A DNA stretch of 64,000 bases from Flagellimonas sp947499585 (GCF_044596045.1 NZ_CP138995.1:1116001-1180000), one strand, 5' to 3'. Shown: positions 1 to 8,795, counted from the first letter of the stretch. Numbers and translations: made by a program. Notes: a model not told the origin generated them from the sequence alone.

Positions 1-597
1 ACCCTTTTTGGAATAGATATTTATAAGCAGCATATCAACAAAGAAGCCTCAGAAATCAAGGTGGTTAAGTATGGAAAGGTATTTGGAGTTTGTTTGGCTT
101 TGGCAGCAATGTTTATAGCCCCTTTAATTGCCAAGGCTGGCAGTTTGTTCAACTACTTGCAGGAAATCAATGGAATCTACAATATTCCTATACTAACGAT
201 TATAGTCGTTGGTTATTTAACGAAACGAGTACCTGCAATTGCAGCTAAAATCGCCATATTTTTAGGCTCGGGACTCTATATTATCAGCCAATTCATTATT
301 GGGCCTGCTATGGTAGATAAGGCATTGGAAACTGCAAAGGCATCTGGAATAACGGATGAAGCAGCATTGAAACTTGTTGAAGCTGATGCGTATCCTCATT
401 TTTTGCATGTAATGGCCATTCTATTCCTGTTAAATGCCGGGATTATGTTGATAATTGGCAAGTTCTATCCGAGAAAGGAAGCTTTTGTTCAGAAGTATAC
501 CAAACAAGTGGAAATAACACCATACAAGTATGTAAAACAAGCGGGAGCCATTGTTTGTTTTATCGTAATAGGAATCTATATTTATTTTGCTAAATAA
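1..597 (+). CDS. Sodium:solute symporter (SSS family), C-terminal part, 5' truncated
   Basis: The reading frame is open from base 1, so the gene starts outside the window; a GTG at 61 is only an internal codon. About 198 residues remain, with several hydrophobic segments (for example around TIIVVGYL and AILFLLNAGIMLIIG) typical of the C-terminal third of SLC5/SSS sodium-coupled transporters. It converges on the sulfite dehydrogenase operon with a 13 bp gap. A sodium-coupled sugar or organic-anion importer is the family role; the substrate cannot be read from this fragment. It may belong to the sulfosugar cluster to its right or to an unseen operon to its left. Confidence 0.75.
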   Translation, partial: TLFGIDIYKQHINKEASEIKVVKYGKVFGVCLALAAMFIAPLIAKAGSLFNYLQEINGIYNIPILTIIVVGYLTKRVPAIAAKIAIFLGSGLYIISQFIIGPAMVDKALETAKASGITDEAALKLVEADAYPHFLHVMAILFLLNAGIMLIIGKFYPRKEAFVQKYTKQVEITPYKYVKQAGAIVCFIVIGIYIYFAK

Positions 598-610
598 ATC
601 TGATACGGGG

Positions 611-1078
611 TTATTTTTCCAAGGGATACCATTCAATATCCGTTAATACTTCGCGACGACCCTTTTTCTGGGGAGCGTAGTTAGTTGTAAGGTAATTGAC
701 TATAGCTTCCTCTTGATTTCCTAAATCCCATAAGTTCTGGGTTTCCTGCATCCAACGGATAGTGGCTACCCATCCTTCTTTGGTCATTCTGTTTTGCGTG
801 ACCAGTTTGGCTGAGTGACAATTGGTGCAATTTTGGATTACCTCTGTAAGTCCTGTTCCATCAATAAAACCAGTGACAACATGAATCCCGTTTTCAATCT
901 TACCTTCAACTTCTGGAATGGTTATTATGGCAGTTTCTTCTGGTTTATTTTGTAGAACGGAAGGATTTAAAGCAACATAAATAAAAGCAAAAACAGCAAT
1001 GGCAATCAAGCCAAAAGCGGCAATGAGTTTCTGGTAAAGGCTACGTACTTGTTGTTTAAATTCGTTTTCGGAGGACAT
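611..1078 (-). CDS. Membrane-anchored monohaem cytochrome c, probable sulfite dehydrogenase electron acceptor (SorB-like)
   Basis: A 155-residue protein with one N-terminal membrane segment (about residues 18-37) and one haem-binding CTNCH motif at 84-88; Met98 or Met110 could be the distal ligand. The single anchor predicts a periplasmic haem domain. It lies 2 bp downstream of the molybdenum sulfite dehydrogenase gene, the arrangement seen when a small cytochrome c takes electrons from the Mo enzyme. The role as sulfite dehydrogenase subunit is inferred from the motif plus adjacency; the cytochrome alone would not reveal its partner. It is the last gene of the minus-strand operon. Confidence 0.8.
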   Translation of the reverse strand: MSSENEFKQQVRSLYQKLIAAFGLIAIAVFAFIYVALNPSVLQNKPEETAIITIPEVEGKIENGIHVVTGFIDGTGLTEVIQNCTNCHSAKLVTQNRMTKEGWVATIRWMQETQNLWDLGNQEEAIVNYLTTNYAPQKKGRREVLTDIEWYPLEK

Positions 1079-1080
1079 GA

Positions 1081-2304
1081 TTAAACTACCTTAATTGCAA
1101 TTCTATGACAGGCATTATTTAGATATCCTTTTGGATTCCATCCGGGCAGAAGCATAGGCTGTCCAGTACCTTGAGAATCTGTGGCTCTTGCCCAAACTTC
1201 GTAATATCCTTTTTTAGGAAAGCCGCTGATTTTTGCTGAAAAATGTTGCCATGCTAACCGGTTAGCTGGTTTCTCAATTGTGCAACTATTCCAAGTGGAT
1301 CCAAAATCTATAGAATACTCCATTTTAGAAACTTCCAATTCACCTGCCCAGGCATGACCTCTAATATTTAAGGATTGTCCTTCTTTAATCATAGCCCCAG
1401 ACTTAGGGTAAGTAATCAATGACTTTACTGGCATAGATTCAATAATGCACATATCCTCATCGGCCACTTTTTCACCCGGAGCAACGGGTTCACATGGTAC
1501 ACGATAAGAAGTGCCGGTCATCTTTGCACCATCATGTTCCTTGTTTCGAATGCTAATTCTATTGACCCATTTTCCAGAAGTAGACGCAGGCCAACCACCT
1601 GAAACCAATCGTAATGGATACCCATGAGCCAATGGAATATCTTCTCCGTTCATTTTAAACGCCAACAATGTTTCATCTTGCTGTGCCTTAGCAATTGGGA
1701 CGCCTCTAGAAATGGGTTCTTTCTCCGGATTTCTACTTAAATGTATGTCCGCGGCATGGTACCCAATGTACACCGCATCATTTTTGATTCCAACATCTTC
1801 CAGTACATCTCTTAGACGAATTCCGGTCCAATTTGCACAAGATACAGCACCAATGGTCCATTGATTGCCCTTTGCTGGTGGATTGAACTCTCTACGCCCG
1901 TTTCCACCACACTCTAAGGTAAGTTGATAGGTGTGTTGCTGGAACTTAGATTTTAATTCTGATAAGGAATAGGTTTTACTTTTTTGAACTGATTCACCAT
2001 CAATGGTCAAAGACCAGTTATTAACATCTATGTTTTCTGGAATAAGACCATTGTTCCTAATAAACATGAACTTATTAGGTGTGATTTTATCATCTAAAAG
2101 ATGGGCTTTCGCTTCAATGTTCCACGGTTTGTTGTTAAGAACCGTCATATCCGAATCCTTCTGAAATAATTTAAAAGGATCAGGGTCTTGGAGCGCCAAT
2201 GGTTTATATCCTAAGGGTATTGTATTCCCAAAGACGATATCGGTTCCAAGGATAGCACTAAAAGTGCCCAAGGTCCCTTTACTAATGAAACTACGTCTTT
2301 TCAT
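1081..2304 (-). CDS. Tat-exported molybdopterin sulfite dehydrogenase (SorA/SoxC-like)
   Basis: A 407-residue sulfite-oxidase-fold enzyme. It begins with a twin-arginine signal (MKRRSFISKG plus a hydrophobic stretch), so it should be exported folded. The molybdenum-ligand Cys is in LECGGNGRRE (Cys132), and the C-terminal third (from about residue 285) is a dimerisation-type domain with the usual HxW-rich Ig-like pattern. Family role: oxidation of sulfite to sulfate with electrons passed to cytochrome c, here the next gene. It sits 8 bp after the symporter and in the same direction as the monooxygenase operon, so it fits as the step that detoxifies sulfite released by desulfonation. A SoxC-like or other sulfite-oxidase-family activity is the alternative. 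Confidence 0.85.
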   Translation of the reverse strand: MKRRSFISKGTLGTFSAILGTDIVFGNTIPLGYKPLALQDPDPFKLFQKDSDMTVLNNKPWNIEAKAHLLDDKITPNKFMFIRNNGLIPENIDVNNWSLTIDGESVQKSKTYSLSELKSKFQQHTYQLTLECGGNGRREFNPPAKGNQWTIGAVSCANWTGIRLRDVLEDVGIKNDAVYIGYHAADIHLSRNPEKEPISRGVPIAKAQQDETLLAFKMNGEDIPLAHGYPLRLVSGGWPASTSGKWVNRISIRNKEHDGAKMTGTSYRVPCEPVAPGEKVADEDMCIIESMPVKSLITYPKSGAMIKEGQSLNIRGHAWAGELEVSKMEYSIDFGSTWNSCTIEKPANRLAWQHFSAKISGFPKKGYYEVWARATDSQGTGQPMLLPGWNPKGYLNNACHRIAIKVV

Positions 2305-2312
2305 TATCTATT

Positions 2313-3857
2313 TTAGTGAAAAATAATATGAAGCAGAACCAATGACAATGCCATTCCAATACCAGCTTTGGCCAGCATAGGTGAAGCAGGTTCAGGCTTC
2401 AATTTGTCCTTAATAAATCCAGTTCTTGATCCTAACCAAATAATTACAAATCCAATTATGATAACCCACATGGCTCTAACAAAATAGTTCATGTCCGGGA
2501 AATACTCTAAGAAGAAGAATTGTAAAGGAACTGTGGCCGCAAACCCGAACAGCGCAACTCTGTGTTTTGGAAAAGCTAGGAATGCTGCAGCACTTATCAA
2601 TACCACAATACCACAATTAATAAAGTACCTTAATTGATTGAGCGTATGTGTAAAGGCAGCGCCAGGATCTTGAAACTTTAAGTAAAGCAGGACAATTCCA
2701 ATGATTGAACCTGAAATAAAAGCTAATAAAATGGCTCTTTTTCCTGACCTAACTACCTGTTGGTCCGTTGCTTTTTTATTTACATATACCTTATAAATAT
2801 CTATGGACCATAAAGTGGCCAACGAGTTAAATGTGGAATCCACGGTACTCATTAATGAAGCAAACAAAGCACACAAAACAAGGCCTTTAATCCCTATAGG
2901 AAGATAAGTGTTTACCAAATATGGGAAAGCAGCGTCTGGTTCTGGCAGTCCATTTTTTCCTAGTATACCGACCAATGCAATTCCTGGTAGAATGATTATG
3001 GCGGCCATAAAATACTTCATAAGTCCTCCTACCATTAGTCCAATTTGAACATCTTTCAAACTTTTAGCAGCCAATGAACGTTGCACGACTGACTGGTTTG
3101 CACACCAATAATTAATATTTAATAAAAAAGCACCAAAAATATGTGTCCACGGTAATGTATCATGATCAGCAGGTAAATGTAAATGCATTAAATCACCTGT
3201 CTTTTCATATAGCTGGGACCACCCACCCATATGATATATCGCAATAAATAATACCACTACACCGCCAGTCAATAGAATTCCAAATTGTATAACGTCTGTA
3301 CGTACCACTGCTGCCAACCCCCCAAAATAGGTGTATGTAGCTGAGAAAAGCCCTAAGAAAACAATTAGAATTGTGATTCGAATCAATCTATCTTGATGTA
3401 TAAAAGAAAGGAAATCTCCAAAGACTAAATCTACCGAATAGGCACCCCAGAATAATGCGGCTCCTAATGTAATAGTAGAGAACAAGAGAATATTTGAGGC
3501 GGAATATAATAGTGCAACCGTACTACCCAACCTAGTTTTAATAAACTGGGTTATCGTAATAATTTTTTCCCTTAAATACATGGGGACAAAGATGAATGCT
3601 GCTAAAAGTAAGCCCTGTATTGCATTGATTTCAAAATTTGCCTGAGCTAACCCATACAAATAGGCAGAACCCATAAAGCCAAGGAATTGATATCCTTGAA
3701 CGTTGGTAGCAATAGTTGAAAAAGCAATTGAATGCCAACGTAGATTTCTGCCGCTTAAAAAATATTCTTCCGTTGTTGCTTCTTTTGAAGTCCTTCCCGT
3801 AAGCGCAGTAACGAATACGATAATAAAATAAGCACTGACAATTAGTAAATCAATCAT
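2313..3857 (-). CDS. Sodium:solute symporter (SSS family), candidate sulfosugar importer
   Basis: A 514-residue polytopic protein starting at ATG 3857, with the N-terminal YFLSGRNL motif characteristic of SLC5-type symporters and roughly 13-14 hydrophobic segments. Known family members import sugars, sialic acid, amino or organic acids with Na+. It lies between the monooxygenase gene (149 bp upstream) and the sulfite dehydrogenase pair (8 bp downstream), so co-transcription is likely. I infer that it brings the organosulfonate across the inner membrane; the sequence itself does not fix the substrate. Confidence 0.85.
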   Translation of the reverse strand: MIDLLIVSAYFIIVFVTALTGRTSKEATTEEYFLSGRNLRWHSIAFSTIATNVQGYQFLGFMGSAYLYGLAQANFEINAIQGLLLAAFIFVPMYLREKIITITQFIKTRLGSTVALLYSASNILLFSTITLGAALFWGAYSVDLVFGDFLSFIHQDRLIRITILIVFLGLFSATYTYFGGLAAVVRTDVIQFGILLTGGVVVLFIAIYHMGGWSQLYEKTGDLMHLHLPADHDTLPWTHIFGAFLLNINYWCANQSVVQRSLAAKSLKDVQIGLMVGGLMKYFMAAIIILPGIALVGILGKNGLPEPDAAFPYLVNTYLPIGIKGLVLCALFASLMSTVDSTFNSLATLWSIDIYKVYVNKKATDQQVVRSGKRAILLAFISGSIIGIVLLYLKFQDPGAAFTHTLNQLRYFINCGIVVLISAAAFLAFPKHRVALFGFAATVPLQFFFLEYFPDMNYFVRAMWVIIIGFVIIWLGSRTGFIKDKLKPEPASPMLAKAGIGMALSLVLLHIIFH

Positions 3858-4006
3858 AGACTATGCAATTAGATGAGTTAATTCCACAGCACAAGATTCC
3901 AAATAACAATTTCGCATAATTGGTTTGGTATTAATGGTTGGTTATGGAATAATTCTTAATTATGTAATATACTATTTTGTTTCTAAAATCAGTACCTAAG
4001 AGCTTG

Positions 4007-5164
4007 TTAAATACGTGTTCCGGCACCTAGAGGACTCATTGGTTCTTCTTCGGATACCTTTCCTTGCGCAATTGGCATAGAAAATGTCTTCAGACGTGGC
4101 AGGACCAATTTGGCAAATCGCTCACATTCTTCTTTATGTGGATATCCGGAGAAAATAAATGCCCTGATTCCCATATCCATATAACGATTTAATTTTTCTA
4201 CAATCTGGTCAGGATTTCCAACAAGTGCTGCCCCGCATCCAGAGCGTCCCCTACCTATTCCTGTCCACATATTAGGTTCTACGTAACCATCATCTTCAGC
4301 GATTTCACGCATTTCTGCTTGCCTGCTAACACCATAGGATTTTGCATCCAAGGCTCTTTCTCGCATTTCTTTTCCTTGTTCTACACCTAATTTTGAAACA
4401 ATACTATCGGCATATTCCCTTGCCTCTTCTTCAGTTTCACGCACAACAACGTGCACTCTAAGTCCAAAATCTATTTTACGGCCATAACTTGCGGCTTTGG
4501 CGCTCATGTTTTCCATTAACTTTCTTAGATTTCCTTCCGTTTCTGGCCACATTAGATAAACATCACAATGCTCGGCACATAAGTCAACTGCAGCTGGGGA
4601 ATAACCACCAAAATAAAGTAATGGACCTCCATTTTGATAAGGTTTAACCGGGTCGGATGAAAGTTTCATGTTATAAAATTGACCTTTGTAGTCAATCTCA
4701 TCCTGGGTCCATCCTTGTTTCAAAATTTCTATAACTTCTCTTGATCGTTGATAACGGTCTTCAGAAGACATTTCTTCACCAGGTAGTGGGGAAGAGATAA
4801 TATTGATAACAAATCGACCTTTTAAAATATGATCAATAGTAGCCAGCGTTCTTCCCAACATGGGGGGGTGAATTTCACCACAACGCACCGCGGCCAATAA
4901 ATTGATTTGCTTTGTCATAGGACCTACTGCAGCAACAAAGGGTAATGTATCCTGTCCAACCTGATAAGAAGAAGGGCATAAAATGTTTCGGAATCCATTT
5001 TTATCTGCAGTTAGTAATATTTCAGATGCATTTTCAAATGTACTCTTGTGATCCATGCTCCGCTCACCTAAGTAACGATCATCGCCATTACAAATGGGGG
5101 CAAACCATGATACTTCAGCTCCTTCTAAATGTGGAGACCTAATTTCTATTTTGGAATTTTCCAT
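4007..5164 (-). CDS. FMNH2-dependent LLM-class sulfonate monooxygenase, candidate sulfoquinovose monooxygenase (SmoC/SsuD-like)
   Basis: A 385-residue flavin monooxygenase of the SsuD group: N-terminal SWFAPICNGDDRYLG, a TIM-barrel body and C-terminal GNPDQIVEKL. Such enzymes use FMNH2 and O2 to cleave C-S bonds, giving an aldehyde plus sulfite. From this start Trp206, Arg236 and a C-terminal His (342, in SGYPHKEE) align in kind with the sulfonate-binding Trp206/Arg236/His332 that I recall for the Agrobacterium sulfoquinovose monooxygenase. I chose ATG 5164 over an upstream in-frame start (5233) because the longer form would overlap the aldo-keto reductase by 46 bp and adds a non-family extension; an AAAGAAAGAG purine tract precedes 5164. 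Next to the reductase, FMN reductase and sulfite oxidation genes. A plain alkanesulfonate monooxygenase is the alternative. Confidence 0.85.
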   Translation of the reverse strand: MENSKIEIRSPHLEGAEVSWFAPICNGDDRYLGERSMDHKSTFENASEILLTADKNGFRNILCPSSYQVGQDTLPFVAAVGPMTKQINLLAAVRCGEIHPPMLGRTLATIDHILKGRFVINIISSPLPGEEMSSEDRYQRSREVIEILKQGWTQDEIDYKGQFYNMKLSSDPVKPYQNGGPLLYFGGYSPAAVDLCAEHCDVYLMWPETEGNLRKLMENMSAKAASYGRKIDFGLRVHVVVRETEEEAREYADSIVSKLGVEQGKEMRERALDAKSYGVSRQAEMREIAEDDGYVEPNMWTGIGRGRSGCGAALVGNPDQIVEKLNRYMDMGIRAFIFSGYPHKEECERFAKLVLPRLKTFSMPIAQGKVSEEEPMSPLGAGTRI

Positions 5165-5187
5165 TTCTCTTTCTTTATCTATTTTAT

Positions 5188-6084
5188 TTAATCTATTTCT
5201 CTTCCTAAGGCAGCTTCCCAGAGCATGTACCATTCTTCATGGGTCAATGATATTTCCAAAGCTTTATGTGCAGCTTGAATACGTTCAATTTTTGAAGTTC
5301 CCAAAACAGGGATTATACCCGCAGGATGCTTTCTAAGCCACGCATAAAGAATTTGATCACTTGCGGCATTATATTTTTCTGCTAATATGGCTAAGGTTTT
5401 TTGAATACTCTTGACTTTGCTGTCCGTACTATCTTTAAAAAGCAAGCCTCCACCCAACGGAGACCAAGCAGATGGAATTACTTTTAGTTTCTGGCATTGA
5501 TCTAAGGTGCCATCTTCAAAAGCATTACGGTGTAAAAGTGAAATTTCAACTTGATTGGTAACTAATGGAGTCAATGAGTTTAACAAATCAAATTGCGAAG
5601 GCGAAAAATTTGAAACCCCAAAGGCCAATACTTTGCCCTCCTTTTTTAGTTTGGAAATTGCTTCAGCAATTTCGTAAGGATCAAAAAGGTAATCTGGTCT
5701 ATGCAGCAGCATTACATCTATATAATCCGTTTGCAAACTTGCCAGCGATTTCTCTACGGATGCTTCTATGTGATGTACTGTTAAATCATATGATTTTATC
5801 TTGTGCTCAGGACGATTTTCTGAAACCAGCTTTATCCCACATTTAGTGGTAATCCGCATTTTTTGGCGGAGGTCTTTCCTTGATTTAAGCACATTGCCAA
5901 AATCTTCTTCCGTAGTATAGTGGCCGTAAATATCTGCATGGTCAAAATCTATAAGATTTAAATCAAGACACCCTTCAATAAATTGTTCATATTCAGATGT
6001 GGAAAGATTGCTTCCCCATGTTCCCAATCGCATAGTGCCGATCATATATGGAGAAATGCTGTCTTTTGTTAGTTTCATGTGCAT
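5188..6084 (-). CDS. Aldo-keto reductase, candidate 6-oxoglucose reductase of sulfosugar catabolism
   Basis: An approximately 298-residue AKR with the full catalytic tetrad visible: Asp48 and Tyr53 in DHADIYG, Lys81 and His128 in LLHRPD. It is closest in feel to YdhF/SmoB-type reductases. In the sulfoquinovose monooxygenase pathway this family reduces the 6-oxoglucose product to glucose with NAD(P)H. The open frame runs to a TTG at 6108, but that codon lies inside a TAAATTTG promoter-like box (6106-6113), so I place the start at ATG 6084 (ATG 6078 is also possible). It is the first gene of the minus-strand operon, 23 bp before the monooxygenase, with a LacI-type operator directly upstream. 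Confidence 0.85.
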   Translation of the reverse strand: MHMKLTKDSISPYMIGTMRLGTWGSNLSTSEYEQFIEGCLDLNLIDFDHADIYGHYTTEEDFGNVLKSRKDLRQKMRITTKCGIKLVSENRPEHKIKSYDLTVHHIEASVEKSLASLQTDYIDVMLLHRPDYLFDPYEIAEAISKLKKEGKVLAFGVSNFSPSQFDLLNSLTPLVTNQVEISLLHRNAFEDGTLDQCQKLKVIPSAWSPLGGGLLFKDSTDSKVKSIQKTLAILAEKYNAASDQILYAWLRKHPAGIIPVLGTSKIERIQAAHKALEISLTHEEWYMLWEAALGREID

Positions 6085-6128
6085 TAAATGATTCGAGTTA
6101 GCACTCAAATTTAAATAAATTAATGATA

Positions 6129-6146
6129 AATGTAAACGTTTACATT
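6129..6146. promoter_or_regulatory. LacI-family operator, perfect 18-bp palindrome
   Basis: AATGTAAACGTTTACATT is a perfect palindrome centred on CG, the signature of LacI/GalR-family operators. It lies in the divergent gap between the aldo-keto reductase (minus) and FMN reductase (plus). On the minus strand a TAAATTTG box (6106-6113) follows it with a possible -33 TTTA overlapping the palindrome; on the plus strand a TATGTTTA box (6178-6185) follows. The site could therefore control both directions. The nearby LacI gene at 6765-7763 is the probable binder. Confidence 0.8.
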
Positions 6147-6203
6147 ATAAAAATTCATAATTTTACAGCATAAATGTTATGTTTAATCTCTTTTGTCATT
6201 TAA

Positions 6204-6746
6204 ATGATTACAATTATCTCAGGATCCAATAGAAAAAACAACAAAACCTTACATTTTGCCAGGTATGTTTATGACAAACTTCGTTTGGAAACAGATAGTG
6301 AGGTAAAGTTTTTGGATTTATCAGAACTAGAAGGAAATGTTGTCTATGAGAACATGTACAAGGATTCTGACCAACCCAAAATGATTCAGCATATTCAAGA
6401 CACGTATTTTATACCATCCACTAAGTTTTGGTTTTTTATCCCAGAATATAATGGTAGCTATCCTGGTATTGTAAAATTATTGTTGGATGCGATGTCTATT
6501 CGTGAATACAAACCAAGCTTTGATGATAAGAAGGCTTGTATTACGGGAATAGCATCCGGTAGGGCAGGGAATTTACGAGGCATGGATCATTTGGCTGAGG
6601 TTTTGAACCATTTAGGAATTCATGTGCACCCCAATAAAAACCCTATTTCCTCTATTTTTAAATTATTGAATTCTGAAGATAATTCCATAACTAAGGAGGC
6701 CGAAGAAACCCTTCAAAAACAGATTGCCCAGATTTTGAAATTTTAG
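6204..6746 (+). CDS. NAD(P)H-dependent FMN reductase, partner of the monooxygenase
   Basis: A 180-residue flavodoxin-fold protein of the NADPH-dependent FMN reductase group: N-terminal phosphate-binding loop SGSNRKNNKT and the conserved PEYNGSYPGIVKLLLD segment. It should make reduced FMN with NAD(P)H in the cytoplasm, which the LLM monooxygenase needs as co-substrate, giving a two-component system like SsuE/SsuD or SmoA/SmoC. It is divergent from the monooxygenase operon and shares its palindromic operator. A quinone or azo reductase role is the general alternative, but the context favours flavin supply. Confidence 0.85.
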   Translation: MITIISGSNRKNNKTLHFARYVYDKLRLETDSEVKFLDLSELEGNVVYENMYKDSDQPKMIQHIQDTYFIPSTKFWFFIPEYNGSYPGIVKLLLDAMSIREYKPSFDDKKACITGIASGRAGNLRGMDHLAEVLNHLGIHVHPNKNPISSIFKLLNSEDNSITKEAEETLQKQIAQILKF

Positions 6747-6764
6747 ACTTCTGTATCCAATAAT

Positions 6765-7763
6765 TTATTTGGTGGAATCTCGTACGATTAGTTTAGGAGA
6801 TAAAACGGTGGTTTCTGGTTCCATTTTTTTGTCCTGAAGATTTTTAAGTAATAAGTTGGCTGCCAATTCTCCCATTTGCGAGCATTGCTGATCTATTGTG
6901 CTAATTTTTGGCTCGGTCAAATTAGTGAAGTCAGCATTTCCAAACGCAATAAGTTTAACATTTTCCGGAACCGCAATATCCATAGTTTTGAGCAGATTTA
7001 AAGCATGTAGCCCAATTTCATCACCAAATGCAAAAATCCCGTCAATATTTGGATTAGTTTTAAACGCTTTTTGAAGAACCTCCAAATCAATTTTGACATT
7101 GGTGGTAAGCTCAAGAATAGAATGTTTGATAGTGTTATGCCTACTTTTTGAAACAGCATCAATAAATCCTTTTCGTCTTTCGTCAAAAATTGAAACTTTG
7201 GAATCACCGGCAATATGAATAATATTTTTGCAATCTTGGTTTATTAAATGTTCTGTTGCAAAAAATGCTCCTCTATAATCATCTAATGTCACCGAATTTA
7301 TTTGCTTAAGGTTGGGAATCCTGTCAAAAAAGATAACAGGTACTTGACTATTGATGATTTTTTGAATTAAGGAAAAATCAGTTGTTTCTTTAGAGATAGA
7401 GATTAGAATACCCTCAACCTTCAATTTTAAAAATGAATTTAAAGCTTCATTTTCCTTTTCTTGAAATTCATGGGACTGTGAAATAATGATATTGTATCCA
7501 GAATCACTGACAATTTTCTCTATTCCATTGATAATCCCACTAAAAAAGAAATTGTTTACTTCGGGTACAATTACCCCAATGATTTTGCTTTTTCCGCTGC
7601 GTAGTGCCGCCGCCATGATATTAGGTTGGTAATCCAATTCTTCGGCCGCTTTGAGCACTTTTTCTCGTGTCTTGGGCGAGACCAGATGGCTTTCATTGAA
7701 AACCCTGGAAACAGTTGCCAATGATAGTCCAGTAATTTTGGCGATTTCTTTTATTCCGGCCAT
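6765..7763 (-). CDS. LacI-family transcriptional regulator of the sulfosugar cluster
   Basis: A 332-residue regulator: N-terminal helix-turn-helix (IKEIAKITGLSLATVSRVFN), hinge with LRSGKSKIIGVIVPEVNN and a periplasmic-binding-protein-like effector domain. The open frame reaches a TTG at 7772, but ATG 7763 (MAGIKEIAK) gives the family-typical N-terminus. It lies 53 bp downstream of the YeiH-type exporter in the same direction, so it is probably co-transcribed with it and autoregulated through the operator at 8778-8795. The effector is inferred to be the sulfosugar or a breakdown product; nothing in the sequence specifies it. Confidence 0.88.
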   Translation of the reverse strand: MAGIKEIAKITGLSLATVSRVFNESHLVSPKTREKVLKAAEELDYQPNIMAAALRSGKSKIIGVIVPEVNNFFFSGIINGIEKIVSDSGYNIIISQSHEFQEKENEALNSFLKLKVEGILISISKETTDFSLIQKIINSQVPVIFFDRIPNLKQINSVTLDDYRGAFFATEHLINQDCKNIIHIAGDSKVSIFDERRKGFIDAVSKSRHNTIKHSILELTTNVKIDLEVLQKAFKTNPNIDGIFAFGDEIGLHALNLLKTMDIAVPENVKLIAFGNADFTNLTEPKISTIDQQCSQMGELAANLLLKNLQDKKMEPETTVLSPKLIVRDSTK

Positions 7764-7816
7764 ATAAATCAACCATTAAGATTGTTCATCGTCTTTTCAA
7801 CAAAATGTTCAAAAGA

Positions 7817-8749
7817 TTAGATGTAATTTAAAACATAAAGTAAGGATACAACACCTAAAACTATCCAAGTAAAAATACCAACAATTAAAATATTGAAGCC
7901 AAGTTTTTTAAGCTGGGCGATATTAATCTGCAGGCCAATTAGGAAAAGTGTGAAAATCAATGCTTTTCTGGCAATCCAAACAATATGCTCACTGAAGAGT
8001 TCTGCTGATGGGACGTAGGAATTAATGAGCATAGCTCCGATGAAACCAAAAATAAACCACGGAAAGGCAAACTTTTCCTTAGAGTTTGAGCCAAAAGAAA
8101 TGATTAATACCAAAGGTATAATCCATAAAGTCCTCACTAATTTTGTGGTAGTGGCAACATTTAACGCTATTTCTCCATAAACTTGGGCTGCACCTACAAC
8201 GGAACTTGTGTCATGTATGGCAATAGCGCTCCAGGTCCCAAATTGAACTTGGCTTAGTTCAAAATAATGACCTATGTATGGAAAAATGAACAAGGCTATT
8301 GCATTGAGTAAAAATACTATAGCAAGTGAAATGGAAGTTTGAGAAGAATCGGCCTTTAAACTTGGACTGACTGCTGCAATGGCACTACCTCCACAAATAG
8401 CGGTACCTGAGGCTACTAATATGGTTGTAATTCTCTCTGACTTGAGGATTTTTCCGAGCGCAAAAGCAATTATAAATGTACAGACAATAGTAATTAAAGT
8501 AATGAAAAAACTATTTGAACCTACTTCTATGGCTTGTTTCATATGAATTCCAAAACCCAGACCTACAACAGATAATTGCAGTAAGGTCTTTTGGAACTTC
8601 TTGCTGTTTTGAATGATATCTTGGTCAGCTACTTTGAAGATTCCGCAAATCATACCTATAGCTAAGGCCAAAGCAGGAGATATAAACCCAAGTAGGGTTC
8701 CGATTAGCACAAGTGCAACTAATATGTATGTGGCTGTTTTTGAAAGCAT
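7817..8749 (-). CDS. YeiH-family putative sulfate exporter, membrane protein
   Basis: A polytopic protein of about 310 residues and roughly ten membrane segments, with the family motifs GTAICGGSAIAA and IAIHDTSSVVGAA of the conserved YeiH/UPF0324 group annotated as putative sulfate exporters. The frame opens at a TTG (8764) that falls in a TAGTTTTG promoter-like box (8762-8769); ATG 8749 is the better start and would leave a very short leader. Beside a desulfonation pathway, export of sulfite or sulfate is the natural reading, but the family's transport activity is weakly established. It is the first gene of the exporter-LacI pair. Confidence 0.8.
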   Translation of the reverse strand: MLSKTATYILVALVLIGTLLGFISPALALAIGMICGIFKVADQDIIQNSKKFQKTLLQLSVVGLGFGIHMKQAIEVGSNSFFITLITIVCTFIIAFALGKILKSERITTILVASGTAICGGSAIAAVSPSLKADSSQTSISLAIVFLLNAIALFIFPYIGHYFELSQVQFGTWSAIAIHDTSSVVGAAQVYGEIALNVATTTKLVRTLWIIPLVLIISFGSNSKEKFAFPWFIFGFIGAMLINSYVPSAELFSEHIVWIARKALIFTLFLIGLQINIAQLKKLGFNILIVGIFTWIVLGVVSLLYVLNYI

Positions 8750-8777
8750 TCTGAACGAACGCAAAACTACAAATAAA

Positions 8778-8795
8778 AATGAAAACGTTTACATT
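8778..8795. promoter_or_regulatory. Second copy of the LacI-family operator
   Basis: AATGAAAACGTTTACATT differs from the 6129-6146 palindrome at one base. It lies just upstream of the exporter-LacI pair and after the stop codon of the VCBS protein gene. Two matching sites flanking the cluster argue that one LacI protein controls both promoters and its own synthesis. Confidence 0.75.

Noticed and set aside
5165..5233. Longer N-terminus for the sulfonate monooxygenase, starting at 5233
   Set aside because: It would overlap the aldo-keto reductase by 46 bp and adds 23 residues foreign to the family; ATG 5164 has a purine-rich leader and gives the expected numbering of key residues.
6085..6108. 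TTG start at 6108 for the aldo-keto reductase
   Set aside because: The codon lies within a TAAATTTG promoter-like box; ATG 6084 begins the AKR fold.
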